Origin: an uncultured Collinsella sp.
GTDB taxonomy: Bacteria > Actinomycetota > Coriobacteriia > Coriobacteriales > Coriobacteriaceae
Reading direction: 5' to 3'
Assembly (NCBI GenBank): GCA_902496455.1
Contig: CABVAY010000018.1
Span: forward strand, 1-41,721
Length of the DNA stretch: 41,721 nucleotides
Position numbers and translations under genes: made by a program
The notes under the pieces: model-generated
Databases searched by the model: none
Seen by the model: the letters and a program-made list of their open reading frames with translations, nothing else
What the model was told of the DNA's origin: nothing
In this document: one piece after another, positions 18,470-26,714 of the stretch
How positions within the stretch are numbered: the first letter of the stretch is position 1
Layout: each line of letters begins with the position of its first letter

Positions 18470-19110
18470 GAATCATCGGCGGCGAATGGCGCGGTCGTAA
18501 GATCGAGGAGCCCCGTGGTCGCGATGTCACCCGCCCCACGACTGATCGCGTGCGCGAGGCGTGCGCATCTATGGTCATGTCGGCATTCGATTTCGATTTG
18601 GACGAGGTTCGTGTGTTGGACGCCTTTGGCGGCTCCGGTGCCTTAGGGTTAGAGATGCTCTCTCGTGGGGCCCGCTCGCTCACGACGTTTGAGATCGATC
18701 GCAACGCCGCGCGGCTCATTACCAAGAATATCGAGTCGCTCTGCCGTGACCGTGCGCGTTGGCGCGTGGTCACGGGCGACATGCTGACGAGTGCCTCACG
18801 CGGTCGTGTACCGGGCGGCCCCTTTGATCTGGTCCTGCTCGACCCGCCCTATGCTTTTGGTGCCGAGCCGGTCGAGGAACTGCTACAGAATCTGGCCCAG
18901 CAGGGTCTGCTTGCGTCTGGCGCTTACGCCCTGTTTGAGCATGCCGCCGCCGATGCGGGCGCGCATCCGGCAGACTTTGAGACTGTACGTGAGAAGCGCT
19001 ACGGCATTACCTCGGTCGACCTGCTCCGTTGGGTCGGCGATAGCAAGGACGGCGGCACTGATGCTAACGAAAATAACGAGGCAGTATCCCCGGAGGACGC
19101 CCATGAGTGA
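18466..19110 (+). CDS. rsmD: 16S rRNA (guanine(966)-N2)-methyltransferase RsmD
   Basis: SAM-dependent methyltransferase of 214 residues. The start MRIIGGEWRGRKI and the downstream RPTTDRVREA are characteristic of RsmD. The SAM site is VLDAFGGSGALGLEMLSRGA (motif I), and the catalytic motif is DPPYAF at about residues 126-131. GGAGG directly precedes the ATG, which overlaps the recG stop. The 3' end overlaps coaD by 8 bases. The rsmD-coaD pair is widely conserved. Confidence 0.95.
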   Translation: MRIIGGEWRGRKIEEPRGRDVTRPTTDRVREACASMVMSAFDFDLDEVRVLDAFGGSGALGLEMLSRGARSLTTFEIDRNAARLITKNIESLCRDRARWRVVTGDMLTSASRGRVPGGPFDLVLLDPPYAFGAEPVEELLQNLAQQGLLASGAYALFEHAAADAGAHPADFETVREKRYGITSVDLLRWVGDSKDGGTDANENNEAVSPEDAHE

Positions 19111-19600
19111 CACTATTAATCGCGTGATCGTCCCGGGCACCTTCGATCCCATCACGTTTGGCCATATCGATGTGATCCGCCGCGCCCGCCGCATCTTTCC
19201 CAGCGTGATCGTCGCTGTTGCCGAGTCGCAGGGTAAAAACGGTGTGGGCACCACGTTTATGCTCGATGAGCGCGTGGCTCTGGCCCGCGAGGCGCTCGGT
19301 GATATCGACGGCGTCGAGGTCCTGCCCTTTACCGGCCTCTTGGTCGACTTCGCTCGTGAGCAGGGGGCGGGGGCCGTGGTCAAGGGTCTGCGCGCCATGA
19401 CCGACTTTGAGTATGAGCTGCAGCAGGCCGACCTTAACTATCGCCTGGATAGCGAGCTGGAGTCCATCTTTGTCATGAGTGCGCCGCAGTACGGCTATAT
19501 CTCGAGCTCGGTCGTTCGCCAGATCGCCTCGCTCGGCAGTGACGTATCGACGTTTGTCCCGTCCAACGTGGTCGAAGCGCTCAAACATCGCTTTTCGTGA
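19103..19600 (+). CDS. coaD: phosphopantetheine adenylyltransferase (CoaD)
   Basis: Catalyses the penultimate step of coenzyme A synthesis (4'-phosphopantetheine plus ATP to dephospho-CoA). The 165 residues carry GTFDPITFGH (the TxGH nucleotide-binding motif at residues 18-21), KGLRAMTDFEYELQQADLN and the ISSSVVRQIASLG motif. ATG 19103 is preceded by GGAGG. A longer frame extending back to 18791 lies within rsmD and is a shadow. Confidence 0.96.
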   Translation: MSDTINRVIVPGTFDPITFGHIDVIRRARRIFPSVIVAVAESQGKNGVGTTFMLDERVALAREALGDIDGVEVLPFTGLLVDFAREQGAGAVVKGLRAMTDFEYELQQADLNYRLDSELESIFVMSAPQYGYISSSVVRQIASLGSDVSTFVPSNVVEALKHRFS

Positions 19601-19624
19601 CGTTTCTTATTGCCTGGTGGCATG

Positions 19625-19633
19625 TGGTAAACT
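19625..19633 (+). promoter_or_regulatory. Candidate extended -10 promoter for the SepIVA-like gene
   Basis: TGG followed by TAAACT (19628-19633) lies 36 bases before the start codon, with a weak TTCTTA 18 bases further upstream. It is the only promoter-like sequence in the 68-base gap after coaD. Confidence 0.4.
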
Positions 19634-19668
19634 AGCACGATGATATGTTACCTATGAAAGGAGACCGG

Positions 19669-20166
19669 ATGCCGGGCGAGAATTTTCCTGGCGATAGGAT
19701 CGTCAGCTTGGTCGATGAGCTCGAAGGGCTGATCGAGGAAGCCAAGCCGCCTTTCGGCAAGAACGCTCAGTTCAAGGTCATCGACGCCGACGTGTTCTTC
19801 AACATCCTCGACGAGATCCGCATGAGCTATCCCGAGGAGTGGCAGAAGTCCCGCCGTATCCTTAAGGAGCGCGAGGAGCTTATGGCTTCCGCCGCCGCTC
19901 AGGCCGATTCCATCATCGCCGACGCTCAGCAGCAGGCCCTCACCATTGCCGGTGAGCAGGAGATCGTCCGCCTTGCGCAGCAGCAGGCCGACGACATCCG
20001 CGATCGTGCCCAGCAGTACGAGCGCGAGACGCGTTATGCTGCCGAGGACTACGCAGAGCAGGTCTTTACGCACTTGGAGGAGAACCTCAAGAGCCTGACC
20101 GGCACCGTTACCCGTTGCCGTCAGCAGCTCAACGAGGGTGCCGCCCAGCAGAATGGTCAGTGGTAA
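19669..20166 (+). CDS. DivIVA-like coiled-coil protein, probable SepIVA homologue
   Basis: A 165-residue acidic protein with a short N-terminal helix (IVSLVDELEGLIEEA), a segment KVIDADVFFNILDEIRMSYPEEW, then a long coiled coil rich in Ala, Gln and Glu to the end. It has no enzyme motif or membrane span. The pattern resembles mycobacterial SepIVA, a DivIVA-type septation factor (as recalled, not searched). It also resembles it in location, next to the DUF177 gene. Automatic pipelines often call such proteins ATP synthase B-like because of the coiled coil. ATG 19669 follows AAAGGAGA. An in-frame ATG at 19645 lies before that site. The role in division is inferred. Confidence 0.75.
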   Translation: MPGENFPGDRIVSLVDELEGLIEEAKPPFGKNAQFKVIDADVFFNILDEIRMSYPEEWQKSRRILKEREELMASAAAQADSIIADAQQQALTIAGEQEIVRLAQQQADDIRDRAQQYERETRYAAEDYAEQVFTHLEENLKSLTGTVTRCRQQLNEGAAQQNGQW

Positions 20167-20720
20167 TGGCTGAGTTCCCGAGCGTTACCGTCGATCTTTC
20201 CGAGCAGCTCGAGTTTCCTGGAGATTCGTATCCGCTGACCGGTAAGGTCGATGTCGCCACCTACACGGTGGGCGAGAAGGAGTACCAGCTACAGGACGGC
20301 ATCGACTACGACGTTGTCTTTACCAATGCCGGTACCGGTGTCTTGCTCACGGGCATGGTTCGCGCGCACGCCACCGGCGAGTGCGACCGTTGCCTGGAGC
20401 CCGCCTCGTTTGATATCGCCGGCGAGATCGAGGAGTTTTATCTCTTTGAGGAGCCCGAGGATCCCGAGGCCTACGAAGACGGCTACGAGCTCCTGGGCGA
20501 GGATCGCATCGTCGATCTGGGAGAGCCCATCAACGACGCGGTCGTCATGGACACGCCGTTCGTTGTCCTGTGCAAGCCCGATTGCCGCGGCCTTTGCCCC
20601 ACTTGCGGTTGCAATCTCAACGTCGAGCAATGCGATTGCGCCGCCCAGGCAGAGGTAGAATGGGCCGCTGCCACGGAAAATCCATTTGCAGCATTGAAGA
20701 ATCTCAAGCTCGATGAGTAA
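20166..20720 (+). CDS. DUF177 (YceD) family protein
   Basis: A 184-residue DUF177 protein. In E. coli, YceD is linked to 23S rRNA, and in plants the family is needed for 23S rRNA accumulation. Two cysteine groups are visible: CDRCLEP (C73, C76), and a C-terminal cluster CKPDCRGLCPTCGCNLN followed by CDC. These probably bind zinc. The N-terminal part is beta-rich and the middle is very acidic. The ATG overlaps the previous stop (TAATG), so translation is coupled. The gene is followed by rpmF, the conserved DUF177-rpmF order. Confidence 0.9.
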   Translation: MAEFPSVTVDLSEQLEFPGDSYPLTGKVDVATYTVGEKEYQLQDGIDYDVVFTNAGTGVLLTGMVRAHATGECDRCLEPASFDIAGEIEEFYLFEEPEDPEAYEDGYELLGEDRIVDLGEPINDAVVMDTPFVVLCKPDCRGLCPTCGCNLNVEQCDCAAQAEVEWAAATENPFAALKNLKLDE

Positions 20721-20784
20721 AACTGTGGTAGTATCGCTACTTGCGCGTAATCGCCACACTGGATAGTTCATAAGGAAGGTCACT

Positions 20785-20964
20785 ATGCCCGTACCTAAAC
20801 AAAAGCAGGGTCGTATCCGCACTCACACCCGTCGTTCCGCCAACATGAAGATCTCGGCTGCGGCTCAGTCCACGTGCCCCCGTTGCGGCGCTGTTAAGCT
20901 TCCGCACCACGTGTGCCCCAGCTGCGGTTTCTACAAGGACCGCGAGGTTATCGTTACCGAGTAA
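20785..20964 (+). CDS. rpmF: 50S ribosomal protein L32
   Basis: A 59-residue ribosomal protein. It begins MPVPKQKQGRIRTHTRRS and has a zinc ribbon of the C-x2-C...C-x2-C type (C31, C34, C44, C47; CPRCG and CPSCG). The family usually begins MAVPK. AAGGAAGG lies just upstream of the ATG. TGG-TAGTAT near 20726-20734 could be an extended -10 for a separate rpmF transcript. The gene is followed by a hairpin terminator before plsX. Confidence 0.96.
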   Translation: MPVPKQKQGRIRTHTRRSANMKISAAAQSTCPRCGAVKLPHHVCPSCGFYKDREVIVTE

Positions 20965-20987
20965 CGGTATACTCTGGATGCGATGCC

Positions 20988-21001
20988 GTTCCAAATGGAA
21001 C
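20988..21001. promoter_or_regulatory. Palindrome GTTCCA-AA-TGGAAC before plsX
   Basis: Perfect 6-base arms flank a 2-base centre, in the 87-base gap between rpmF and plsX. TATACT (20968-20973) lies 14 bases upstream and could be a -10 element, though with no good -35. This placement would suit an operator for a lipid-synthesis regulator. The regulator is unknown and a chance palindrome is possible. Confidence 0.35.
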
Positions 21002-21005
21002 CACA

Positions 21006-21034
21006 ATGGCCGGCTCAATGAGTCGGCCATTTTT
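21006..21034 (+). terminator. Terminator/attenuator between rpmF and plsX
   Basis: An 11-bp stem (ATGGCCGGCTC with GAGTCGGCCAT, one G-U) around AAT runs into TTTT. It ends 4 bases before the AAGGAG of plsX. It can terminate rpmF transcripts and lower read-through into plsX. Confidence 0.82.
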
Positions 21035-21051
21035 GTATAAGGAGTATGTAT

Positions 21052-22071
21052 ATGAGTAACGTTCGCGTTTGTGTAGACGTTGTGGGCGGAGACGAGAAAC
21101 CTCAGGTTGTTCTCGATGGTATCGAGGCTGCGCTTGCCGCCGATCCCGATATCGAGGTCTTGGCAGCTGGTCCCGCCGAAATCGTCAATCCCTTTGCCGC
21201 TTCCCATGCACGTGTTGAGGCCCTTGAGGCGCCTGACGTTATCGCCATGGATGACGATCCCATTCGCGCCGTGATGACCAAGCGTAAGTCGTCGATCGTG
21301 CTTTCTTGCCGCGCCATTAAGAAGGGTAATGCGGACGCGTTTTTCTCTGCCGGCTCCACCGGCGCCATGACCGCCGCTGCCACCGCCTACGTGACGCCGT
21401 TTAGGTATCAGGCCGAAGGCAAGAAGCAGCCGGTGCGCCCCTGTCTGACCAATGCGCTGCCCAATCGCGCCGGCGGTCTGACGGTGCTGTGCGACATGGG
21501 TGCCAACCCCGATGTGGAGGTCGATGACATGGTGCGTTTTGCCCAGATGGGTAGCGCCTATGCCCGCGTCGTCCTGGGCATCGAGCATCCTCGCGTGGGC
21601 CTGCTTGCCAACGGCACCGAGGATGAGAAGGGCTCCAACTTTACCAAGGCCTGCTTCCCGGCTATGAAGACCGCCGTTCCCGGCTTTGTTGGTAACTGCG
21701 AGGGAACGGACATCACCTCAGGTAACTTCGATGTCGTTGTTGCCGACGGCATGTCGGGTAATATCGCTCTCAAGGCTACCGAGGGCGCTGCCAAGTTTTT
21801 GCTGCAGGAGCTCAAGGGCGTCTTTATGTCATCGCTCGGCACCAAGATCGCCGCGCTGCTCATTAAAAAGCAGATGCGCGAGATTAAAGCCAAGCTTTCG
21901 GGTGACGCCAAGGGCGGCGCGATTCTTTTGGGCCTGCGCGGCGTGGTCCTGATCGGCCATGGTGCCACTTCGGTCGAGGCTGTCAAAAACGGTACGCTCG
22001 CGGCGGCCGAAGCCGTGCGCGCCGGGCTGGTCGAGAATGTCGCCAACTCTATGGACGGTATCGTTTTATAA
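21052..22071 (+). CDS. plsX: phosphate acyltransferase PlsX
   Basis: Makes acyl-phosphate from acyl-ACP for phosphatidic acid synthesis. The 339 residues show the family pattern: VRVCVDVVGGDEKPQVVLDG at the start, FFSAGSTGAMTAAATAYV, LTVLCDMGANPDV, GLLANGTEDEKGS and FDVVVADGMSGNIALKATEGAA. The common PlsX start 'A.D.MGGD' is here VDVVGGD. ATG 21052 is 7 bases after AAGGAG. The ATG at 21046 is too close to that site. acpP follows, so acyl carrier and acyltransferase are linked. Confidence 0.94.
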   Translation: MSNVRVCVDVVGGDEKPQVVLDGIEAALAADPDIEVLAAGPAEIVNPFAASHARVEALEAPDVIAMDDDPIRAVMTKRKSSIVLSCRAIKKGNADAFFSAGSTGAMTAAATAYVTPFRYQAEGKKQPVRPCLTNALPNRAGGLTVLCDMGANPDVEVDDMVRFAQMGSAYARVVLGIEHPRVGLLANGTEDEKGSNFTKACFPAMKTAVPGFVGNCEGTDITSGNFDVVVADGMSGNIALKATEGAAKFLLQELKGVFMSSLGTKIAALLIKKQMREIKAKLSGDAKGGAILLGLRGVVLIGHGATSVEAVKNGTLAAAEAVRAGLVENVANSMDGIVL

Positions 22072-22137
22072 GAGCGAGTAAGAGTGCTGTTATGTGCTTC
22101 GCGGCGCACGTCGTGGGGTAGAATCAGAACCGTGTCT

Positions 22138-22159
22138 TGGTACCGCCCGGGCGGTACCA
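22138..22159. repeat. Perfect 22-bp palindrome before acpP
   Basis: TGGTACCGCCC (22138-22148) is followed directly by its exact reverse complement (22149-22159). In RNA it would fold into a hairpin followed by TTCTTTT, so it may be an intrinsic terminator or attenuator. As DNA it is a twofold symmetric site suitable for a dimeric repressor. It lies between a possible -10 (TAGAAT, 22119-22124) and acpP. Confidence 0.8.
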
Positions 22160-22195
22160 TTCTTTTGGTATTCATGCACTATGAGAGGAAGCGCT

Positions 22196-22438
22196 ATGGA
22201 CCGCTCCGAAATCTTCGACAAGATCGCCGAGGTCGCTGCTGACGTTCTAGGCGTCGATGTTGCCGAAATTAGCGAGGAGACCACCTTTGACGACCTCGAT
22301 GCCAACTCGCTCGAGCGCCTGCAGCTGGTTACGGCTATCGAGGACGAGTTCAACCTCGAGATCGATGACGAGACCCTGCTCTCGCTCAACTCTGTCGCCG
22401 ACGCCGTCGACGCTATCGAAGCTGCCAAGGAGGCCTAA
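22196..22438 (+). CDS. acpP: acyl carrier protein
   Basis: An 80-residue acidic helical protein that carries fatty acyl chains on phosphopantetheine. The layout is FDKIAEVAADVLGV (helix I), DDLDANSLERLQLVTAIEDEF (helix II with the modified Ser38) and LNSVADAVDAIEAA (final helix). The usual D-S-L prosthetic group motif is N-S-L here, an Asp-to-Asn change just before the serine. ATG 22196 has GAGGAA upstream. The longer frame back to 22094 runs through the palindrome and has no ribosome binding site. The next gene starts 4 bases after the stop. Confidence 0.93.
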   Translation: MDRSEIFDKIAEVAADVLGVDVAEISEETTFDDLDANSLERLQLVTAIEDEFNLEIDDETLLSLNSVADAVDAIEAAKEA

Positions 22439-22441
22439 GTC

Positions 22442-23167
22442 TTGGCTTTATCCGACCGACTTACGCGCGCCCAGGAAATCCTGGGCCACGAGTTCAACAA
22501 TAAGGTGCTGCTGCGCGCGGCGCTTACGCATCCCTCGGCAGTCGAGGGCCAGCCGGTTTCTGCCAGCTATGAGCGCCTTGAGTTCTTGGGCGATTCCATT
22601 TTGGGCGCTGTGGTCGCACGCTCCCTGTTTGAGTCCTATCCGGAGTTTGACGAGGGCAAGCTCACGCGCTTGAAGGTGTCGCTTGTCTCGGGCGCTACGC
22701 TGTCCGAGGTTTCTCACGAGCTGGGCATCGACGACATCATCATCTTTGGTGCCTCCGAGACCGGTACCGGTGCGCGCGGCCTGCATTCGGCCCTCGAGAA
22801 CGTCTATGAGTCGCTCGTGGGCGCGCTGTACCTGGATGCCGGCTGGGACGTTGCGGCGGAGTTCATTCACCGTACGCTTAAGCCGCATTTGGCTTCCGAG
22901 CGTGCCGAGCATCCTGCGAACCCCAAGTCGTTTTTGCAGGAGTGCGTGCAAGCCGACGGTCACGAACCTCCGGCGTACAAGCTCGTTGGCTCCGAGGGCC
23001 CGGCGCATGCGCCCACCTTTACCGCTGTGGTGTTGATCGATGGTATTCGTCAGGGTCGCGGCTCCGGCTCCTCAAAGAAGGAAGCCGAGGGAGCTGCCGC
23101 GCTCGAAGCGCTCGACCGCATGGGTTACACCACCAACGGCGTGATTCTGAACAAGAAGCACGTGTAA
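22442..23167 (+). CDS. rnc: ribonuclease III
   Basis: Cleaves double-stranded RNA, including rRNA precursors. The 241 residues carry the catalytic signature ERLEFLGDS (near residue 44), the second acidic motif ENVYESLVGALYLDAG, and a C-terminal dsRNA-binding domain (PKSFLQECVQ ... GSGSSKKEAEGAAALEAL). Translation starts at an unusual TTG (22442), supported by AAGGAGG 8 bases upstream inside the end of acpP. The acpP-rnc-smc-ftsY-ffh order is conserved in Gram-positive bacteria. Confidence 0.95.
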   Translation: MALSDRLTRAQEILGHEFNNKVLLRAALTHPSAVEGQPVSASYERLEFLGDSILGAVVARSLFESYPEFDEGKLTRLKVSLVSGATLSEVSHELGIDDIIIFGASETGTGARGLHSALENVYESLVGALYLDAGWDVAAEFIHRTLKPHLASERAEHPANPKSFLQECVQADGHEPPAYKLVGSEGPAHAPTFTAVVLIDGIRQGRGSGSSKKEAEGAAALEALDRMGYTTNGVILNKKHV

Positions 23168-23177
23168 GCGAGGAACC

Positions 23178-26100
23178 GTGTATCTCAAGTCCCTCACGCT
23201 CAAAGGGTTCAAGTCGTTTGCCGACCGCGCCCATATGACGTTTGAGCCGGGCCTGACCGTCATCGTCGGTCCCAACGGCTCGGGAAAATCGAACATCTCT
23301 GACTCGATTCTGTGGGTCCTGGGCGAGCAGAGCGCCAAGCAGCTGCGCGGCCAGGCCATGGAGGATGTCATCTTCTCGGGCTCGTCAGCGCGCAAGCCGG
23401 TGGGTGTCGCCGAGGTCACGCTGGTGCTCGATAACTCGGACCATATGCTGCCCGTCGATTTTGACGAAGTCGCCATCACCCGTCGCATGTATCGCTCGGG
23501 CGAAAGCGAGTACCTCATCAACTCGAGTCCGTGCCGCCTGATGGACATTCAGGACATCCTGCACGATTCGGGCCTGGGCAAGGATACGCATTCCATCATC
23601 AGCCAGGGCAAGCTCGATGCCATCTTGCAGAGCCGCCCCGAGGAGCGCCGTGCCCTCATCGAGGAGGCCGCCGGCATCTCCAAGCACAAGCGCCGCAAGG
23701 AGCGTGCGCTCAAAAAGATTAAGTCGATGGACGAGCACCTGACGCGTGCCCGCGACATCAATAAGGAAATCGCCCGTCAGCTGCGACCGTTGGAGCGTCA
23801 GGTCGATCGCGCGCGCAAGTACAAAGAGCTGTCCTCGCGTGCGAACGAGCTTACGCAGATGCTAGCCGTCGACGAGCTGCGTTCGCTGCAGTCGCAGTGG
23901 AACGACCTGGAGAGCCGTTCCAAGGAAGGCGCCGCCGAGCTGGAGCTTGCGCAGTACCGCTTGGGCGAAAAGGAGCGCGAGCTCGAGAAGCTTCAGGTCT
24001 TGCTCGAGGAAAAGGGCCTGTTTGTGGGCGACCTGGGCGAGCAGCGCCGTCATATGCAAGATGTGGTCGGCCGCATTAACTCCGACATGCGCCTGCTCGA
24101 GGAAAAGGGCCACAACATGGTGTCGCGCCTGTCTGACATGCGCGGGCAGATTTCGAGCTCCGAGCATCAGCGACGTCGCGTGGTCGAGGAGCTCGAGGAC
24201 GCGCGTGCGCAGCTTGAGGAAGTGACCGGTGCGCACATGCAGGCCCAGGAGGACGTTGACGCCGCTGGTCCTGCCGCCGCCGAGCTCCACGAGCGGCGCG
24301 TGGCGCTCGACAATCAGATTTCGAAGCTTACGCGCGAACAACGCGATGTGCAGCGCGTAGCCGATAACGCCGCGCTCGAGCTCGCCAAGGTGAAGGATTC
24401 CTTGAGCAATGCCGAGGTCGAGGACAACATGTATGCCTCGCGCCTGGAGCAGATCGATGAACAGCTCGAGGAGGTCACGGCCTCGCTCGAGAGCCGTCGC
24501 GACCGCGCCGAGGAGCTTGAGGGCGCTCTTGAGGAAGCGCGCCAGGCCCAGGCCGATGCGCGTGAGGCCACCGAGGTCGCCCGTGTAGCCCTGAAGGACT
24601 TGCGTAATCGTGAGAGTGAGGCGCGCAACAAGCTGTCCGAGGTGCGCTCGGAGCTTGCCAGCCAAAAGAAACTCGATGCCCGCATGGCCGACAGCTCGCC
24701 GCTCGTGAGCCGTCTGGTGGGTGCGCTGGGCGATGATGTTTCGGGCCGCCTGGGTGACGTGCTCGAAGCCCCGCGCGAGCTTGAGGGCCTGGTTGAGCAA
24801 TTGCTCGCCGGCGATATCGATGCGCTGCTGTTTGATGACGCCGCCACGCTTGAGCGTGCCGGTCGTGCGGCTCTGGACCAAAAGAAGGCCTCGGGCGAGG
24901 CACTGCTGGTGGCGCGCGGCGTGAGCGGCGGTGCTGCTGCCGAGGGCGCTGTCGGTTCGCGTCTGGTCGATCGCCTTTCCGTGCGTGCCGGTTATGGCCC
25001 GATTGTCGAGGCGCTGCTCGGTGGCTATTACGTGGTCGATGACTTGGCTGCCGCGCTGGTTGCGCCTGTCGTTGACGGTGTGACCTATGTGACCCCCGAT
25101 GGCGCCCGCGTAAGCTGTGGCGGTCTGGTGCGCGTGGGCCTCGATGCCGGCGAGGCGTCGGGTGCTCTGGAGCGCAAGCGTCGCATTCGCGAGCTGGAGG
25201 GCCTGGAGCCCGATCTGGCTGCCGTGTTTGAGCATGTGTCGGATCAGGTCGTCGAGGCCAATGCGGCCGTCGAGGAGGCACGTGCCGCCGAGGGTGATGC
25301 CGCCGGCGAGATCGCCCGTCTTGAGGGCGAGCGCTGCTCCCTGTTGTCCGAGATCGGCCGTCTGGAGCAAAGCGCCAACAATGCCGAGGCCGAGCGTGTG
25401 CGCATTTCCAAGCGCCGCGAGCAGGCCGCAGAGGCCGTTCGTGCTGCGCGCCCGCGCGTGGACGAGCTCACCCGTTCGCGTGACGAGGCTCGTGCGCAGG
25501 CGAGCGACCTGGGCTTGCAGATTGCCGAGGCCAATGACGAGCTCGACCGCGTTCGCCGTGACGATTCCGAGGCTGCCGGCAAGCTCGCCGACGCCAAGGT
25601 TCGCCTAGCCCAGACGAGCGAACGCCTGCGTTCGCTGAAGGGCCGCGTGCCCGACCTGGAGCATCGTCTTGAGGGCATCGACCGTCGTATCCGCGGAACA
25701 CGCCAGGCTTCGCGCTCGCTCGAACTGCTGCGTCTGCGCGTCGACCCCATGCACGAACGCTATTCTGCCCTGTTGGAACGCGCATCGGATTGGGCAGCGC
25801 GCCTGCGTGACCAGGCCTCTCTGGAGGAGGCGGACTCCGCTTCGCTCAAGAAGACCATCGAGGATGCCAAGGCAGAGGTTGCCCGCGCTAAGGAGCGGGT
25901 CGATACCGCCGCCGCCGCGCAAAACGAGTTCAAGGTCGCGCGTGGCAAGCTCGAGGTGCAGGTAGAGGCCGCCATTAAGGCCATTACCGCCGATGGCACC
26001 ACGGTGCTCGAGGAAGCGCTCATGCTGCCGGCGCCCACCGACCGCGACGCCGCCGAGCGCGAGCTCAACCAGCTCGTGCGTCAGATCAACAATCTGGGTC

Positions 26101-26714
26101 CCGTGAACCAGGTTGCCATGGAGGAATACGAGCAGCTCAAGCGCCGCGCCGACTACATCGAGGAGCAGCTGGCCGATCTGGAGAGCGCGCGCAAGGCGCT
26201 CACCAAGATCACGGTGGCCATCGACCGCAAGATGCGGAAGGCCTTCCTGGTGACCTTTGAGAAGGTCGATGCGAACTTCCGCGAGATCTTCGCCATGCTG
26301 TTCCCGGGCGGCCAGGCACATCTGGAGATGACCGACCCCGAGCATCCGGCCGAGACGGGCATCGAGGTCGTGGCGCAGCCGCGCGGTAAGCGCATCACCA
26401 AGATGATGCTCATGTCGGGCGGCGAGAAGAGCCTGACGGCGCTCGCCTTGCTCTTTGCTGTCTATCGCACGCGTACGGTGCCGTTCTATGTGCTGGACGA
26501 GGTCGAGGCGGCGCTCGATGACGCCAACCTGTCCAAGCTCATCGGCGCACTCGACGTGTTGCGTTCCGATACGCAGCTCTTGGTTATCTCGCATCAGCGC
26601 CGTACTATGGAGGACGCTGACGTCCTCTACGGCGTCTCGATGCAAGCCGACGGCGTCAGTCGCGTCGTCTCGCAAAAACTCGATCGCGAAACCGGAAAGG
26701 TCGTGAATGCATAA
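23178..26714 (+). CDS. smc: chromosome segregation protein SMC
   Basis: ATPase that condenses and segregates the chromosome with ScpA and ScpB. The 1178 residues have the normal SMC plan: an N-terminal head with Walker A GPNGSGKSN near residue 32 and the Q-loop region, then a long coiled coil. The hinge spans about 505-680 (SRLVGALGDDVSGRLGDVLEAPRE onwards), followed by the return coiled coil. The C-terminal head has the signature MSGGEKSLTALALLFA near 1079 and Walker B YVLDEVEAALDD near 1104. It starts at GTG 23178 behind GAGGAA. Its stop overlaps the ftsY start (TAATG). Confidence 0.97.
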   Translation: MYLKSLTLKGFKSFADRAHMTFEPGLTVIVGPNGSGKSNISDSILWVLGEQSAKQLRGQAMEDVIFSGSSARKPVGVAEVTLVLDNSDHMLPVDFDEVAITRRMYRSGESEYLINSSPCRLMDIQDILHDSGLGKDTHSIISQGKLDAILQSRPEERRALIEEAAGISKHKRRKERALKKIKSMDEHLTRARDINKEIARQLRPLERQVDRARKYKELSSRANELTQMLAVDELRSLQSQWNDLESRSKEGAAELELAQYRLGEKERELEKLQVLLEEKGLFVGDLGEQRRHMQDVVGRINSDMRLLEEKGHNMVSRLSDMRGQISSSEHQRRRVVEELEDARAQLEEVTGAHMQAQEDVDAAGPAAAELHERRVALDNQISKLTREQRDVQRVADNAALELAKVKDSLSNAEVEDNMYASRLEQIDEQLEEVTASLESRRDRAEELEGALEEARQAQADAREATEVARVALKDLRNRESEARNKLSEVRSELASQKKLDARMADSSPLVSRLVGALGDDVSGRLGDVLEAPRELEGLVEQLLAGDIDALLFDDAATLERAGRAALDQKKASGEALLVARGVSGGAAAEGAVGSRLVDRLSVRAGYGPIVEALLGGYYVVDDLAAALVAPVVDGVTYVTPDGARVSCGGLVRVGLDAGEASGALERKRRIRELEGLEPDLAAVFEHVSDQVVEANAAVEEARAAEGDAAGEIARLEGERCSLLSEIGRLEQSANNAEAERVRISKRREQAAEAVRAARPRVDELTRSRDEARAQASDLGLQIAEANDELDRVRRDDSEAAGKLADAKVRLAQTSERLRSLKGRVPDLEHRLEGIDRRIRGTRQASRSLELLRLRVDPMHERYSALLERASDWAARLRDQASLEEADSASLKKTIEDAKAEVARAKERVDTAAAAQNEFKVARGKLEVQVEAAIKAITADGTTVLEEALMLPAPTDRDAAERELNQLVRQINNLGPVNQVAMEEYEQLKRRADYIEEQLADLESARKALTKITVAIDRKMRKAFLVTFEKVDANFREIFAMLFPGGQAHLEMTDPEHPAETGIEVVAQPRGKRITKMMLMSGGEKSLTALALLFAVYRTRTVPFYVLDEVEAALDDANLSKLIGALDVLRSDTQLLVISHQRRTMEDADVLYGVSMQADGVSRVVSQKLDRETGKVVNA

